Origin: Pseudomonas putida
GTDB taxonomy: Bacteria; Pseudomonadota; Gammaproteobacteria; Pseudomonadales; Pseudomonadaceae
Assembly (NCBI GenBank): GCA_041071465.1
Contig: CP163498.1
Span: 434,001-498,000 of the forward strand
Direction of reading: 5' to 3'
Length of the DNA: 64,000 bases
Shown here: positions 44,909 through 53,150 of the stretch, one piece after another
How the letters are laid out: every line of letters begins with the position of its first letter
Numbering within the stretch: position 1 is the first letter of the stretch
Program-made: the position numbers and the translations under genes
Notes under the pieces: generated by a model
Database searches by the model: none
What the model was told of the DNA's origin: nothing
Seen by the model: the letters and a program-made list of their open reading frames with translations, nothing else

Positions 44909-46288
44909 GTGAGCGAATCCATCATGCACTTTGCACCCGTAGAGCAGGCTACCCGTTTCCTGGCCGACAACCCCGATATCGAGCTGTTCGAGCTGTTCAT
45001 CCTCGACGCCAACGGCGCACCACGCGGCAAGCTGCTGCACCGCGACGAACTGCTGGCCGTGTACCAGACCGGCCGGCCACTGCCCAGCACCATCCTCGGC
45101 CTGACCCTGAACGGCGACGACGTGGAAAACTCAGGCCTTGTGTGGGACGTCGGCGATATCGACTGCCGCGCCTACCCGCTTGACGGCAGCCTGGTGCGCC
45201 TGCCCTGGCGCCGGGTGCCTACCGCCGCCGTGCAGGTGAGCATGCACCCGAGCGAGGGCCTGCCGGCGAGCATCGCCGACCCACGCCATGTGCTGCTGCG
45301 CACCATCGAAGCATTGAAGGCCGACGGCTATCACCCGGTGATGGCCTGCGAACTGGAGTTCTACCTGCTCGACCAGCAGCGTGATGCCCAGGGCCGCCCG
45401 CAACCGGCGCTGGACAACGATGGCGGTCGCCCTCGCAGCACTCAGGTCTATGGCTTGCGCGAACTGGAGCAGATCGAGCCGTTTCTCGCCGACCTGTACG
45501 CCGCCTGCAAGGCCCAGGGCATCCCTGCGCGCACGGCCATCTCCGAGTACGCCCCCGGCCAGGTGGAAATCACCCTCGAGCACGGCGATGCACTGCAGGC
45601 GATGGACCAGGCGGTGCGCTACAAGCGCCTGGTGAAAGGTGTGGCCCATGCCCACGGCATGCAGGCTTGTTTCATGGCCAAGCCATTCGCGCAACTGGCC
45701 GGCACCGGCATGCACATGCACCTGAGCCTGGCCGACAGCGCGGGCAACAACCTGTTCGCCAGCGAAGACAAAGCCGGCACCCCGTTGCTGCGCCAGGCGG
45801 TGGCTGGCATGCTGCGCCACCTGCGCGACTCGCTGCTGCTGTTCTGCCCCAACGCCAACTCGTTCCGCCGCTTCCAGGCCAACAGCTATGCGCCCCTGGC
45901 GCCGACCTGGGGCGTGGACAACCGCACCGTGAGCCTGCGCGTGCCAGGCGGCCCGGCCAACAGCCGACATGTGGAACACCGCATCTGCGGCGCCGATGCC
46001 AACCCTTACCTGGCTGCAGCCGCGATCCTTGCAGCCAGCCACCGAGGCATCCGCGAACAGCTGGACCCTGGCGCACCGGTCGAAGGCAACGGCTATGCCC
46101 AGGCCACCGAACACCTGCCCACCGACTGGCTGACCGCCCTCGACGCCCTGCAAAACTCCCATTGGGCCCGTGAAGCATTGGGCGCAGACTTCCTTGGCGT
46201 GTACCTGAAGGTCAAGCGCGCCGAGTACCGCCAGTTCATGGCCGAAGTCAGCGAACAGGACTGGCGCTGGTACCTGCACCAGGCCTGA
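44909..46288 (+). CDS. Gamma-glutamylpolyamine synthetase (glutamine synthetase family)
   Basis: This is a 459-residue member of the GlnA-like branch that ligates glutamate to amines (PuuA/PauA type) using ATP. Metal and nucleotide motifs are MACELEFYLLD, EYAPGQVEITLEHGDALQAMDQ, GTGMHMHLSL, and NRTVSLRVPGGPANSRHVEHRICGADANPYLAAA. In putrescine and related amine catabolism this is step one. The next gene encodes the matching oxidase, 24 bases on. The GTG at 44909 (GGAGG upstream) is chosen; ATG at 44924 is also possible. Confidence 0.88.
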   Translation: MSESIMHFAPVEQATRFLADNPDIELFELFILDANGAPRGKLLHRDELLAVYQTGRPLPSTILGLTLNGDDVENSGLVWDVGDIDCRAYPLDGSLVRLPWRRVPTAAVQVSMHPSEGLPASIADPRHVLLRTIEALKADGYHPVMACELEFYLLDQQRDAQGRPQPALDNDGGRPRSTQVYGLRELEQIEPFLADLYAACKAQGIPARTAISEYAPGQVEITLEHGDALQAMDQAVRYKRLVKGVAHAHGMQACFMAKPFAQLAGTGMHMHLSLADSAGNNLFASEDKAGTPLLRQAVAGMLRHLRDSLLLFCPNANSFRRFQANSYAPLAPTWGVDNRTVSLRVPGGPANSRHVEHRICGADANPYLAAAAILAASHRGIREQLDPGAPVEGNGYAQATEHLPTDWLTALDALQNSHWAREALGADFLGVYLKVKRAEYRQFMAEVSEQDWRWYLHQA

Positions 46289-46312
46289 GCCCCTACATAA
46301 CAAGGAACACCC

Positions 46313-47620
46313 ATGAACGCAGCATTGAACAACGGCCCGGCGCAGCGCGCGCCGTCCTACTACACCGCCACCCTCAACGACCACACCGAGTACCCCCAAC
46401 TCAAGGGTACCGTACAGGTGGATGTAGCCATCATCGGCGGTGGCTTCACTGGCGTAGCCACCGCGGTAGAGCTGGCCGAGCGAGGCCTGAAGGTCGCCAT
46501 CGTCGAAACCAACCGCATCGGCTGGGGCGCCAGCGGGCGCAATGGCGGCCAGGTCACCGGCAGCCTGTCGGGCGACGAGGCCATGCGCTCGCAGATGCGC
46601 AGCCACCTGGGCAGCGAAGTCGATGACTTCATCTGGCGCTTGCGCTGGCGCGGGCACCAGGTGATCGAGCAACGCGTGGCGCGCTATGGCATCGATTGCG
46701 ACCTCAAGCACGGCCATCTGCATGCGGCGATGAAGCCCTCGCACATGAACGAGCTGCGCGCATTCGAGGCCGAGGCCCGTCGGCGTGGCATGGGCGAGCA
46801 GGTGCAACTGCTCGACCGCGCTGCCGTGGCCGAGCACCTGCAAAGCCCGTTGTACCTGGGCGCGTTGAAAAACCTGCGCAATTTGCACCTGCACCCGCTC
46901 AACCTGTGCCTGGGTGAAGCCCGAGCTGCGCACAGCCTGGGCGCACTGATTTTCGAAAACTCCGAAGTGCTGGACATCGTCCATGGCCCGCGCCCGGCGG
47001 TAGTCACTGCCCACGGCAGGGTCGAGGCACGCCAGGTGATGCTGGCCGGCGACGTGTATCACAAACTGGAAAAGCGCCAGCTCAAGGGCAAGATCTTCCC
47101 GGCCATGGGCGGCATCGTCACCACTGCGCCGCTGGGTGAGCTGGCCGAACAGATCAACCCGCAGGACTTGGCGGTGTACGACTGCCGCTTCGTGCTCGAC
47201 TACTACCGCCTGACCGCCGACAAGCGCTTGTTGTTCGGCGGTGGCGCCAACTATTCCGGCCGTGACTCACGGGACATCGAAGGCGAACTGCGCCCGTGCA
47301 TCGAGCGCACCTTCCCGGCATTGAAAGGCGTGCCGATCGAGTTCCAGTGGAGCTGCGCCATGGGTATCGTGGTCAACCGCATCCCGCAGTTGGGCAAGCT
47401 GTCGGACAACGTGTGGTATTGCCAGGGTTATTCGGGGCATGGCATTGCCACCAGCCACATCATGGGCGAGATCATGGCCGAGGCGTTGACCGGGACGCTG
47501 GAGAAGTTCGACACCTTTGCCCAGTGCAAGCATGTGCGGGTGCCGATGGGGGACTTGTTGGGGAACCCGCTGCTGGCGGCGGGGATGTGGTACTACCAGA
47601 TGCTTGAAAAACTGCGCTGA
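46313..47620 (+). CDS. FAD-dependent gamma-glutamylpolyamine oxidase (PuuB/DAO family)
   Basis: This is a 435-residue flavoprotein of the D-amino-acid-oxidase fold. The dinucleotide-binding motif VDVAIIGGGFTGVATAVELAERG (about residues 37-59) is followed by GWGASGRNGGQVTGS, a signature of PuuB-type oxidases. The C-terminal FAD contact GYSGHGIATSHIMGEIMAEAL is present. It oxidises gamma-glutamyl amines to aldehydes. AAGGAA precedes the ATG. It is in an operon with the synthetase, and both lead toward 4-aminobutyrate, as does GbuA elsewhere in the window. Confidence 0.9.
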   Translation: MNAALNNGPAQRAPSYYTATLNDHTEYPQLKGTVQVDVAIIGGGFTGVATAVELAERGLKVAIVETNRIGWGASGRNGGQVTGSLSGDEAMRSQMRSHLGSEVDDFIWRLRWRGHQVIEQRVARYGIDCDLKHGHLHAAMKPSHMNELRAFEAEARRRGMGEQVQLLDRAAVAEHLQSPLYLGALKNLRNLHLHPLNLCLGEARAAHSLGALIFENSEVLDIVHGPRPAVVTAHGRVEARQVMLAGDVYHKLEKRQLKGKIFPAMGGIVTTAPLGELAEQINPQDLAVYDCRFVLDYYRLTADKRLLFGGGANYSGRDSRDIEGELRPCIERTFPALKGVPIEFQWSCAMGIVVNRIPQLGKLSDNVWYCQGYSGHGIATSHIMGEIMAEALTGTLEKFDTFAQCKHVRVPMGDLLGNPLLAAGMWYYQMLEKLR

Positions 47621-47644
47621 TTTCACCTTCTCTAGAAGTATCTC

Positions 47645-47685
47645 GGCCAGTGTGAGAGCGGCCTTGCGCCGCTCCCACACTGGCC
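47645..47685. repeat. Hairpin between convergent oxidase and fadD1
   Basis: Arms of 18 bases (47645-47662 and 47668-47685, starting GGCCAGTGTG) match with one mismatch around a 5-base loop. It is REP-derived in part (GAGCGGCCTTGCGCCGCTCC). It probably forms the 3' end of both facing transcripts. Confidence 0.75.
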
Positions 47686-47699
47686 GTGCAGGCTTCTGA

Positions 47700-49397
47700 T
47701 CAGGCGATCTTCTTCAAGCCTTGCTTCTTCAGTTCTTCATCGCGCAATTCGCGGCGCAGGATCTTGCCCACGTTGGTGGTCGGCAGTGCGTCGCGGAACT
47801 CGATCTGGCGCGGCACCTTGTAGCCGGTAACGTTGGCACGCATGTGCTCCATCACCTGCTCCTTGGTCACGGTCATGCCCGGCTTGACCACGATGAATAC
47901 CTTGATCACTTCACCCGACTTCTCGTCCGGCACACCAATGGCTGCACACTGCAGCACGCCCGGCAGGGCCGCCAGCACGTCTTCCAGCTCGTTGGGGTAC
48001 ACGTTGAAGCCAGAAACCAGGATCATGTCCTTCTTGCGGTCGACGATGCGCATGTAACCGTCCGCCTGGATCAGGGCGATGTCACCGGTCTTCAGCCAGC
48101 CTTCGCTGTCGAGAATCTCGGCAGTGGCGTCTTCGCGCTGCCAGTAGCCCTTCATCACCTGCGGGCCCTTCACACACAGCTCGCCCACTTCGCCCAGCGG
48201 TAGCTCGTTGCCGGCGTCGTCGATGATCTTGCACAGGGTCGATGGCACCGGAATACCGATGGTGCCCACCTGGTTGGCCTCCGCCGGGTTCACTGCCGCC
48301 ACCGGGCTGGTTTCGGTCATGCCGTAACCTTCGCAGATGGCGCAACCAGTAACGGCCTTCCAGCGCTCGGCCACGCTCAGTTGCAGGGCCATACCACCCG
48401 ACAGGGTGATTTTCAGCGCCGAGAAGTCCAGGGCACGGAACGCCTCGTTGTTGCACAGGGCAACGAACAGTGTGTTGAGGCCGACAAAACCGCTGAACTT
48501 CCACTTGCCCAGTTCCTTGACCATGGCCGGCAGGTCACGCGGGTTGCTGATCAGCACGTTGTGGTTGCCGATCAGCATCATCGCCATGCAATGGAAGGTA
48601 AAGGCATAGATGTGGTACAGCGGCAGCGGGGTGATGAGGATCTCGCAGCCTTCGTGCAGGTTCGAGCCCATCAGCGCCCGGCACTGCAGCATGTTGGCCA
48701 CCAGGTTGCGATGGGTCAGCATGGCGCCTTTGGCCACGCCGGTCGTACCGCCGGTGTATTGCAGCACGGCCACATCGTTGGCCTGCGGGTTGGCCTCGGT
48801 AACCGGCTGGCCCTTGCCCAACGCCAGGGCGTCGTTGAAGCGCACGGCTTGTGGCAGGCTGTAGGCCGGCACCATCTTCTTCACGTACTTGATCACGCTG
48901 TTGATCAACAGGCGCTTAAGCGGCGGCAGCAGGTCGGCCACTTCAGTGACGATGACGTGTTTGACCTGGGTCTTGGGTACCACCTTTTCGGCCAGGTGGG
49001 CCATGTTGGCCAGGCACACCAGGGCCTTGGCGCCGGAGTCGTTGAACTGATGTTCCATCTCCCGCGCGGTATACAGCGGGTTGGTATTGACCACGATCAG
49101 CCCGGCACGCATGGCGCCGAAGACCGCGACCGGGTATTGCAGGACATTGGGCAGTTGCACGGCAATGCGGTCACCCGGCTTGAGGTCGGTATGCTGCTGC
49201 AGCCAGGCGGCAAACGCCCCCGACAGCGCATACAACTCGCCATAAGTGATAGTCTTGCCCAGGTTGCTAAAGGCCGGTTTGTCGGCAAAGCGTTGGCAGG
49301 ATTGCTTGAGTACTGCCTGGATATTGGGGAATTCGTCAGGATTGATTTCCGCCGTAATCCCGGCTGGGTACTTATCCTTCCAAAAATTTTCGATCAT
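47700..49397 (-). CDS. fadD1: Long-chain acyl-CoA synthetase FadD1
   Basis: This is an adenylate-forming ligase of 565 residues that activates fatty acids to acyl-CoA for beta-oxidation; it sits at the inner membrane. Motifs are YTGGTTGVAKGAML (214-227) for ATP, GYGMTETSP, and the C-terminal hinge DRKKDMILVSGFNVYPNE. The start MIENFWKDKYPAG has AAGGAGT upstream and matches P. aeruginosa FadD1 as recalled. Its paralogue fadD2 lies upstream on the same strand, 332 bases away. An A-rich AATAATAA motif at 49449-49456 could respond to Hfq/Crc. Confidence 0.93.
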   Translation of the reverse strand: MIENFWKDKYPAGITAEINPDEFPNIQAVLKQSCQRFADKPAFSNLGKTITYGELYALSGAFAAWLQQHTDLKPGDRIAVQLPNVLQYPVAVFGAMRAGLIVVNTNPLYTAREMEHQFNDSGAKALVCLANMAHLAEKVVPKTQVKHVIVTEVADLLPPLKRLLINSVIKYVKKMVPAYSLPQAVRFNDALALGKGQPVTEANPQANDVAVLQYTGGTTGVAKGAMLTHRNLVANMLQCRALMGSNLHEGCEILITPLPLYHIYAFTFHCMAMMLIGNHNVLISNPRDLPAMVKELGKWKFSGFVGLNTLFVALCNNEAFRALDFSALKITLSGGMALQLSVAERWKAVTGCAICEGYGMTETSPVAAVNPAEANQVGTIGIPVPSTLCKIIDDAGNELPLGEVGELCVKGPQVMKGYWQREDATAEILDSEGWLKTGDIALIQADGYMRIVDRKKDMILVSGFNVYPNELEDVLAALPGVLQCAAIGVPDEKSGEVIKVFIVVKPGMTVTKEQVMEHMRANVTGYKVPRQIEFRDALPTTNVGKILRRELRDEELKKQGLKKIA

Positions 49398-49729
49398 GGA
49401 AGCCCACTCCTTCAGCAACAGCGAAGTTCGATTCACGCGTCGATGCGCTTATTATTGATATGAGATGACGGTTCGTTGCAAACCGGATCATCTGAAAGCG
49501 GGCCGAGAGTAACAGCTTTGCCTGGGGTCGCCTAGAGGCCAAAACAGGCCTTGCGGTCACAAAAATGACTCAATGAACAATACAGGTCATTTTTAGAGTT
49601 TTTAACCAAAATGTCGCAGATCAGGCTGTAATTGGCCTGTTAGAGCTGTTCGAGGCAATCGCGGGCAAGCCCGCTCCTACAAAGACCGACGTAGGAGCGG
49701 GCTTGCTCGCAAAGTAGCCAACACTTACC
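49398..49729. other. Intergenic region between fadD1 and fadD2
   Basis: A 332-base gap with no gene. It holds the fadD1 promoter side (AT-rich 49440-49620) and, near fadD2, a REP doublet at 49661-49710. A candidate Hfq/Crc motif AATAATAA is at 49449-49456 on the minus strand. I saw no convincing fatty-acid-regulator (PsrA or FadR) palindrome. Confidence 0.5.
49661..49710. repeat. REP doublet downstream of fadD2
   Basis: Two 20-base arms (49661-49680 and 49691-49710; GCGGGCAAGCCCGCTCCTAC and its inverse with one mismatch) are separated by 10 bases. This is the Pseudomonas REP type at the 3' end of fadD2. Confidence 0.85.
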
Positions 49730-51418
49730 TCAAGCGATGTCGCGCAACTCCCGTCGCAGAATCTTGCCTACCGGCGTCATCGGCAACGACTCGCGCAGCA
49801 CGATGTGCTTGGGTACTTTGTAGCCGGTGAAGTTGGCCTTGCAGTAGGCCTTGAGCTCATCCACGCTCAGCCCGCCCTCGCGCGGCACCACGAACAGCTT
49901 CACCGCCTCGCCGGAGCGGTCGTCCGGCACGCCGATGGCTGCACAGTTGGCGACCTTGGGGTGGCCCATCACCACGTCCTCGATCTCGTTGGGGTACACG
50001 TTGAAACCCGAGACGATGATCATGTCCTTCTTGCGATCGACGATGCGGGTGAAGCCGTCCGGGTCGATCACCGCGATGTCACCGGTCTTGAACCAGCCTT
50101 CGGCATCCAGGGCCTGGGCCGTGGCCTCGGGCTGCTGCCAGTAACCCTTCATCACCTGTGGCCCCTTGATGCACAACTCGCCGCGCTCGCCCAGCGGCAT
50201 TTCGTTGCCGTCATCATCAATGACCTTGAATGCCGTACCCGCCACCGGAATACCCACTGTGCCCAGGCGCGCCAATTGACCATAGGGGTTGGTGCTGGCC
50301 ACAGGCGAGGTTTCGGTCAGGCCGTAGCCTTCGACGATGCGGCACCCGGTAAGGGCTTCCCAGCGCTCGGCGGTTGCCTTGACCAGCGCCGTACCGCCGG
50401 AGTTGGTGACTTTCAGCGCCGAGAAATCCAGCTGGCGGAAACCAGGATGGTCCATCAGCGCAACAAACAGGGTGTTGAGGCCCAGCAACGCAGAGAATCG
50501 CCACTTGCCCAGCTCCTTGATGAAGCCGGGAATATCCCGAGGGTTGGTAATCAGCACGTTGTGGTTGCCGGTGACCATCATGCACATGCAGTTCGCGGTA
50601 AAGGCATAGATGTGGTAAAGCGGCAGGGGCGCGATCATCACCTCCTGGCCGTCCTTGAGCAGCTTCTGCCCATCGGGGCCGTGCTGCGAGAAGCACGCCA
50701 GCACCTGCAGCATGTTGGCCACCAGGTTGCCGTGGGTGAGCATGGCGCCCTTGGCCAGGCCGGTGGTGCCGCCGGTGTACTGCAGCACGGCGATGTCGTC
50801 GAGGTTCAGCGGCACGGGCTTGGGCGACAGCCCACGGCCCTCGCGCAGCACCTGCTTGAACGGCACCGCCTGGGGCAAATTGTAGGCCGGCACCATCTTC
50901 TTCAGCTTGTCGACCACAGTGTTGACCAGCCAGCCCTTGGCGGTGGGCAGCAGGTCGCCCATCTTCGCCTCGATCAGGTATTCGATACCGGTATCGGGCA
51001 GCACTTCCTGCACGCGCTTGCCGAACATGTTCAGGTACACCAGCGCACGGGCGCCGCTGTCCTTGAACTGGTGGCGCATCTCGCGCTCGGTGTACAGCGG
51101 GTTGGTGTTGACCACGATCAGCCCGGCGCGCATGGCACCGAACACGGCGATGGGGTACTGCAGCACATTGGGCATCTGCACCGCGATGCGGTCACCCGGC
51201 TTGAGGTCGGTGTGCTGCTGCAACCAGGCAGTGAAGGCTGCCGAATGGCGCTCCAGCTCGGCATAACTCAGCGTCACGCCCAGATTGCTGAACGCCGGGC
51301 GGTCGGCAAAGCGCTTGCAGGAGCGTTCGAACACCTCGACGACCGAGGCGTAGGCGTTGATGTCGATGGTGGAAGGCACGCCCGCCGGGCGCTTGTCATT
51401 CCAGAATTCGGCTTGCAT
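49730..51418 (-). CDS. fadD2: Long-chain acyl-CoA synthetase FadD2
   Basis: This is a 562-residue paralogue of FadD1 with the same motif set: YTGGTTGLAKGAML, GYGLTETSP and DRKKDMIIVSGFNVYPNE. It opens MQAEFWNDKRPAG. In P. aeruginosa FadD1 and FadD2 have different chain-length preferences (long against shorter), recalled from the literature. The ATG is preceded by AGAGGAA, with the Hfq/Crc-type motif AACAATAATAA between it and the start. It is divergent from the lipase-like gene. Confidence 0.92.
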   Translation of the reverse strand: MQAEFWNDKRPAGVPSTIDINAYASVVEVFERSCKRFADRPAFSNLGVTLSYAELERHSAAFTAWLQQHTDLKPGDRIAVQMPNVLQYPIAVFGAMRAGLIVVNTNPLYTEREMRHQFKDSGARALVYLNMFGKRVQEVLPDTGIEYLIEAKMGDLLPTAKGWLVNTVVDKLKKMVPAYNLPQAVPFKQVLREGRGLSPKPVPLNLDDIAVLQYTGGTTGLAKGAMLTHGNLVANMLQVLACFSQHGPDGQKLLKDGQEVMIAPLPLYHIYAFTANCMCMMVTGNHNVLITNPRDIPGFIKELGKWRFSALLGLNTLFVALMDHPGFRQLDFSALKVTNSGGTALVKATAERWEALTGCRIVEGYGLTETSPVASTNPYGQLARLGTVGIPVAGTAFKVIDDDGNEMPLGERGELCIKGPQVMKGYWQQPEATAQALDAEGWFKTGDIAVIDPDGFTRIVDRKKDMIIVSGFNVYPNEIEDVVMGHPKVANCAAIGVPDDRSGEAVKLFVVPREGGLSVDELKAYCKANFTGYKVPKHIVLRESLPMTPVGKILRRELRDIA

Positions 51419-51429
51419 TTATTATTGTT
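51419..51429 (-). promoter_or_regulatory. Putative Hfq/Crc A-rich motif at the fadD2 start
   Basis: AACAATAATAA lies directly between the Shine-Dalgarno sequence and the ATG of fadD2. It is a perfect tandem of the AAnAAnAA element bound by Hfq with Crc in P. putida and P. aeruginosa catabolite repression. This position would block ribosome binding when preferred carbon sources are present. Functional assignment is inference. Confidence 0.6.
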
Positions 51430-51636
51430 CCTCTGCCTGGACCTGCACTGCGTCCTTTTGTCCTCTACCCGATTGCCTGCTGGCAAAAAGGCGTTGATCC
51501 GACGTTAGCAGGTAAGCCCAAGGCGGCATATACGCCAAGTGCCGCCATTAACATTGTGAATCTTATTTGTGCCCTTCCTGCAATCCGGCCGGTTGTGCAT
51601 ACACTGTCCGGGTAACCGCGCGCACAAGGACCCGCC

Positions 51637-52581
51637 ATGCCCCACGACGCCTTCTGGCTACCCGCCAGCGAGCACTGCAGCCTGTACGTACACCAATGGC
51701 TGCCGGCCACGCCAGTAAAGGCCGTGGTGCTGCTGGCCCATGGCATGGCCGAGCATGCCGGGCGCTACCAACGCCTGGGGCATGCCCTGAGCGAGGCCGG
51801 CTTTGCCCTGTTCGCTGCCGACCAACGCGGCCACGGGCGCACCGCCGAACAGGGCAGCCTCGGCCTGTTCGCCCGCCATCATGGCTGGAATGCCGTGGTC
51901 AACGACCTCGGACGCGTGGCCCAGCACATCGGCCAGCAATACCCGTGCACGCCACTGTTCCTGCTTGGCCACAGCATGGGTAGCTATATCGCCCAGGCCT
52001 ACCTGTTGCACCACAGTGGCAGCCTGCACGGGGCGATCCTCAGCGGCTCCAACTACCAGCCGGCGGCGCTGTACCGCGTGGCACGGCTGATTGCCCGGCT
52101 TGAGGCCTGGCGCCAAGGGCCGTTGGGTAAAAGTGCACTGATCGAGTGGTTGTCGTTTGGTTCGTTCAACAAGGCCTTCAAGCCCAACCGCACAGCATTC
52201 GACTGGCTCAGCCGCGACCCCGGCGAGGTCGACCAGTACGTCAACGACCCGTTGTGCGGCTTTCGCTGCAGCAACCAGCTGTGGTTGGACCTGCTGCAAG
52301 GGTTGGCGCAGATCAGCCAGCCGAGTAACCTCGCGCAGATCGACCCCAACCTGCCAATACTGGTAATTGGTGGCGAATGTGATCCGGTCAGTGCTGGCAA
52401 GCGTCTTACCCATCTGGCCGACGCCCTGCGCGCGACCGGCAATCGACATGTACGGCTACGCGTCTATCCTGATGCGCGGCATGAAGTACTCAACGAAACC
52501 AACCGTGACGAGGTCACCGCCGATATTCTCGGCTGGCTTGAACAGGCGCTGGCCCTTGGCCGCCCTGTGCGCAGTGAATGA
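51637..52581 (+). CDS. Alpha/beta hydrolase, monoacylglycerol-lipase-like
   Basis: This is a 314-residue serine hydrolase of the Hydrolase_4/monoglyceride lipase family. VLLAHGMAEHAGRY (residues 31-44) gives the oxyanion hole, the nucleophile elbow is GHSMGS (Ser113), the acid is in GGECDPVS and the His is in PDARHEVLNE. It probably releases fatty acids from glycerides or lysophospholipids for the neighbouring FadD enzymes. It is 34 bases upstream of phaJ1, in an operon with it, and divergent from fadD2. Confidence 0.88.
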   Translation: MPHDAFWLPASEHCSLYVHQWLPATPVKAVVLLAHGMAEHAGRYQRLGHALSEAGFALFAADQRGHGRTAEQGSLGLFARHHGWNAVVNDLGRVAQHIGQQYPCTPLFLLGHSMGSYIAQAYLLHHSGSLHGAILSGSNYQPAALYRVARLIARLEAWRQGPLGKSALIEWLSFGSFNKAFKPNRTAFDWLSRDPGEVDQYVNDPLCGFRCSNQLWLDLLQGLAQISQPSNLAQIDPNLPILVIGGECDPVSAGKRLTHLADALRATGNRHVRLRVYPDARHEVLNETNRDEVTADILGWLEQALALGRPVRSE

Positions 52582-52615
52582 TAGCCGCCCTCGCCCAACG
52601 CTTAAGGAAGCACCG

Positions 52616-53086
52616 ATGTCCCAGGTCACCAACACGCCTTACGAAGCCCTCGAAGTCGGCCAGAAAGCCGAGTACAAGAAGTCCGTCGAAGAACGCGACA
52701 TCCAGCTGTTCGCTGCGATGTCCGGTGACCACAACCCGGTTCACCTGAATGCCGAGTTCGCCGCAAAGAGCATGTTCCGCGAGCGGATTGCCCATGGCAT
52801 GTTCAGCGGCGCGCTGATCAGTGCTGCAGTGGCCTGCACCCTGCCTGGCCCTGGCACCATCTACCTGGGCCAGCAGATGAGCTTCCAGAAACCGGTGAAA
52901 ATTGGCGACACCCTGACCGTGCGGCTGGAAATTCTCGAGAAGTTGCCCAAGTTCAAGGTGCGCATCGCGACCAATGTGTACAACCAGAACGATGAGCTGG
53001 TGGTCCAGGGTGAAGCCGAGATCCTGGCACCGCGCAAGCAGCAGACCGTCGAGCTGGTGTCGCCGCCGAATTTTGTGGCTAGCTGA
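52616..53086 (+). CDS. phaJ1: (R)-specific enoyl-CoA hydratase, MaoC-like
   Basis: The 156-residue hot-dog-fold hydratase turns trans-2-enoyl-CoA into (R)-3-hydroxyacyl-CoA, the monomer precursor for polyhydroxyalkanoates. Catalytic motif AAMSGDHNPVHLN (Asp/His pair) and RIAHGMFSGALIS are present. The length and MSQV start match P. aeruginosa PhaJ1 as recalled. AAGGAA precedes the ATG. It closes the lipid cluster: lipase, acyl-CoA ligases and hydratase. Confidence 0.9.
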   Translation: MSQVTNTPYEALEVGQKAEYKKSVEERDIQLFAAMSGDHNPVHLNAEFAAKSMFRERIAHGMFSGALISAAVACTLPGPGTIYLGQQMSFQKPVKIGDTLTVRLEILEKLPKFKVRIATNVYNQNDELVVQGEAEILAPRKQQTVELVSPPNFVAS

Positions 53087-53100
53087 AAACTGATAAGCCA

Positions 53101-53142
53101 ATACCGGCCTCTTCGCGGGCAAGCCCGCGAAGAGGCCGGTAT
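53101..53142. repeat. Perfect 42-base REP palindrome between phaJ1 and the sigma factor gene
   Basis: Two perfect 20-bp arms (53101-53120 and 53123-53142, ATACCGGCCTCTTCGCGGGC and its complement) have a two-base loop. It separates two convergent genes, and both messages should end near it. There is no T-run. Confidence 0.85.
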
Positions 53143-53150
53143 CGCCAACA

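Noticed and set aside
45131..47062. Minus-strand open frame of about 640 codons opposite the polyamine genes
   Set aside because: Antisense shadow produced by GC-rich third positions; sequence is low complexity (Gln, His, Val, Gly) without motifs.
49805..51508. Plus-strand open frame of about 567 codons opposite fadD2
   Set aside because: Same type of antisense shadow; fadD2 on the minus strand has complete family motifs.
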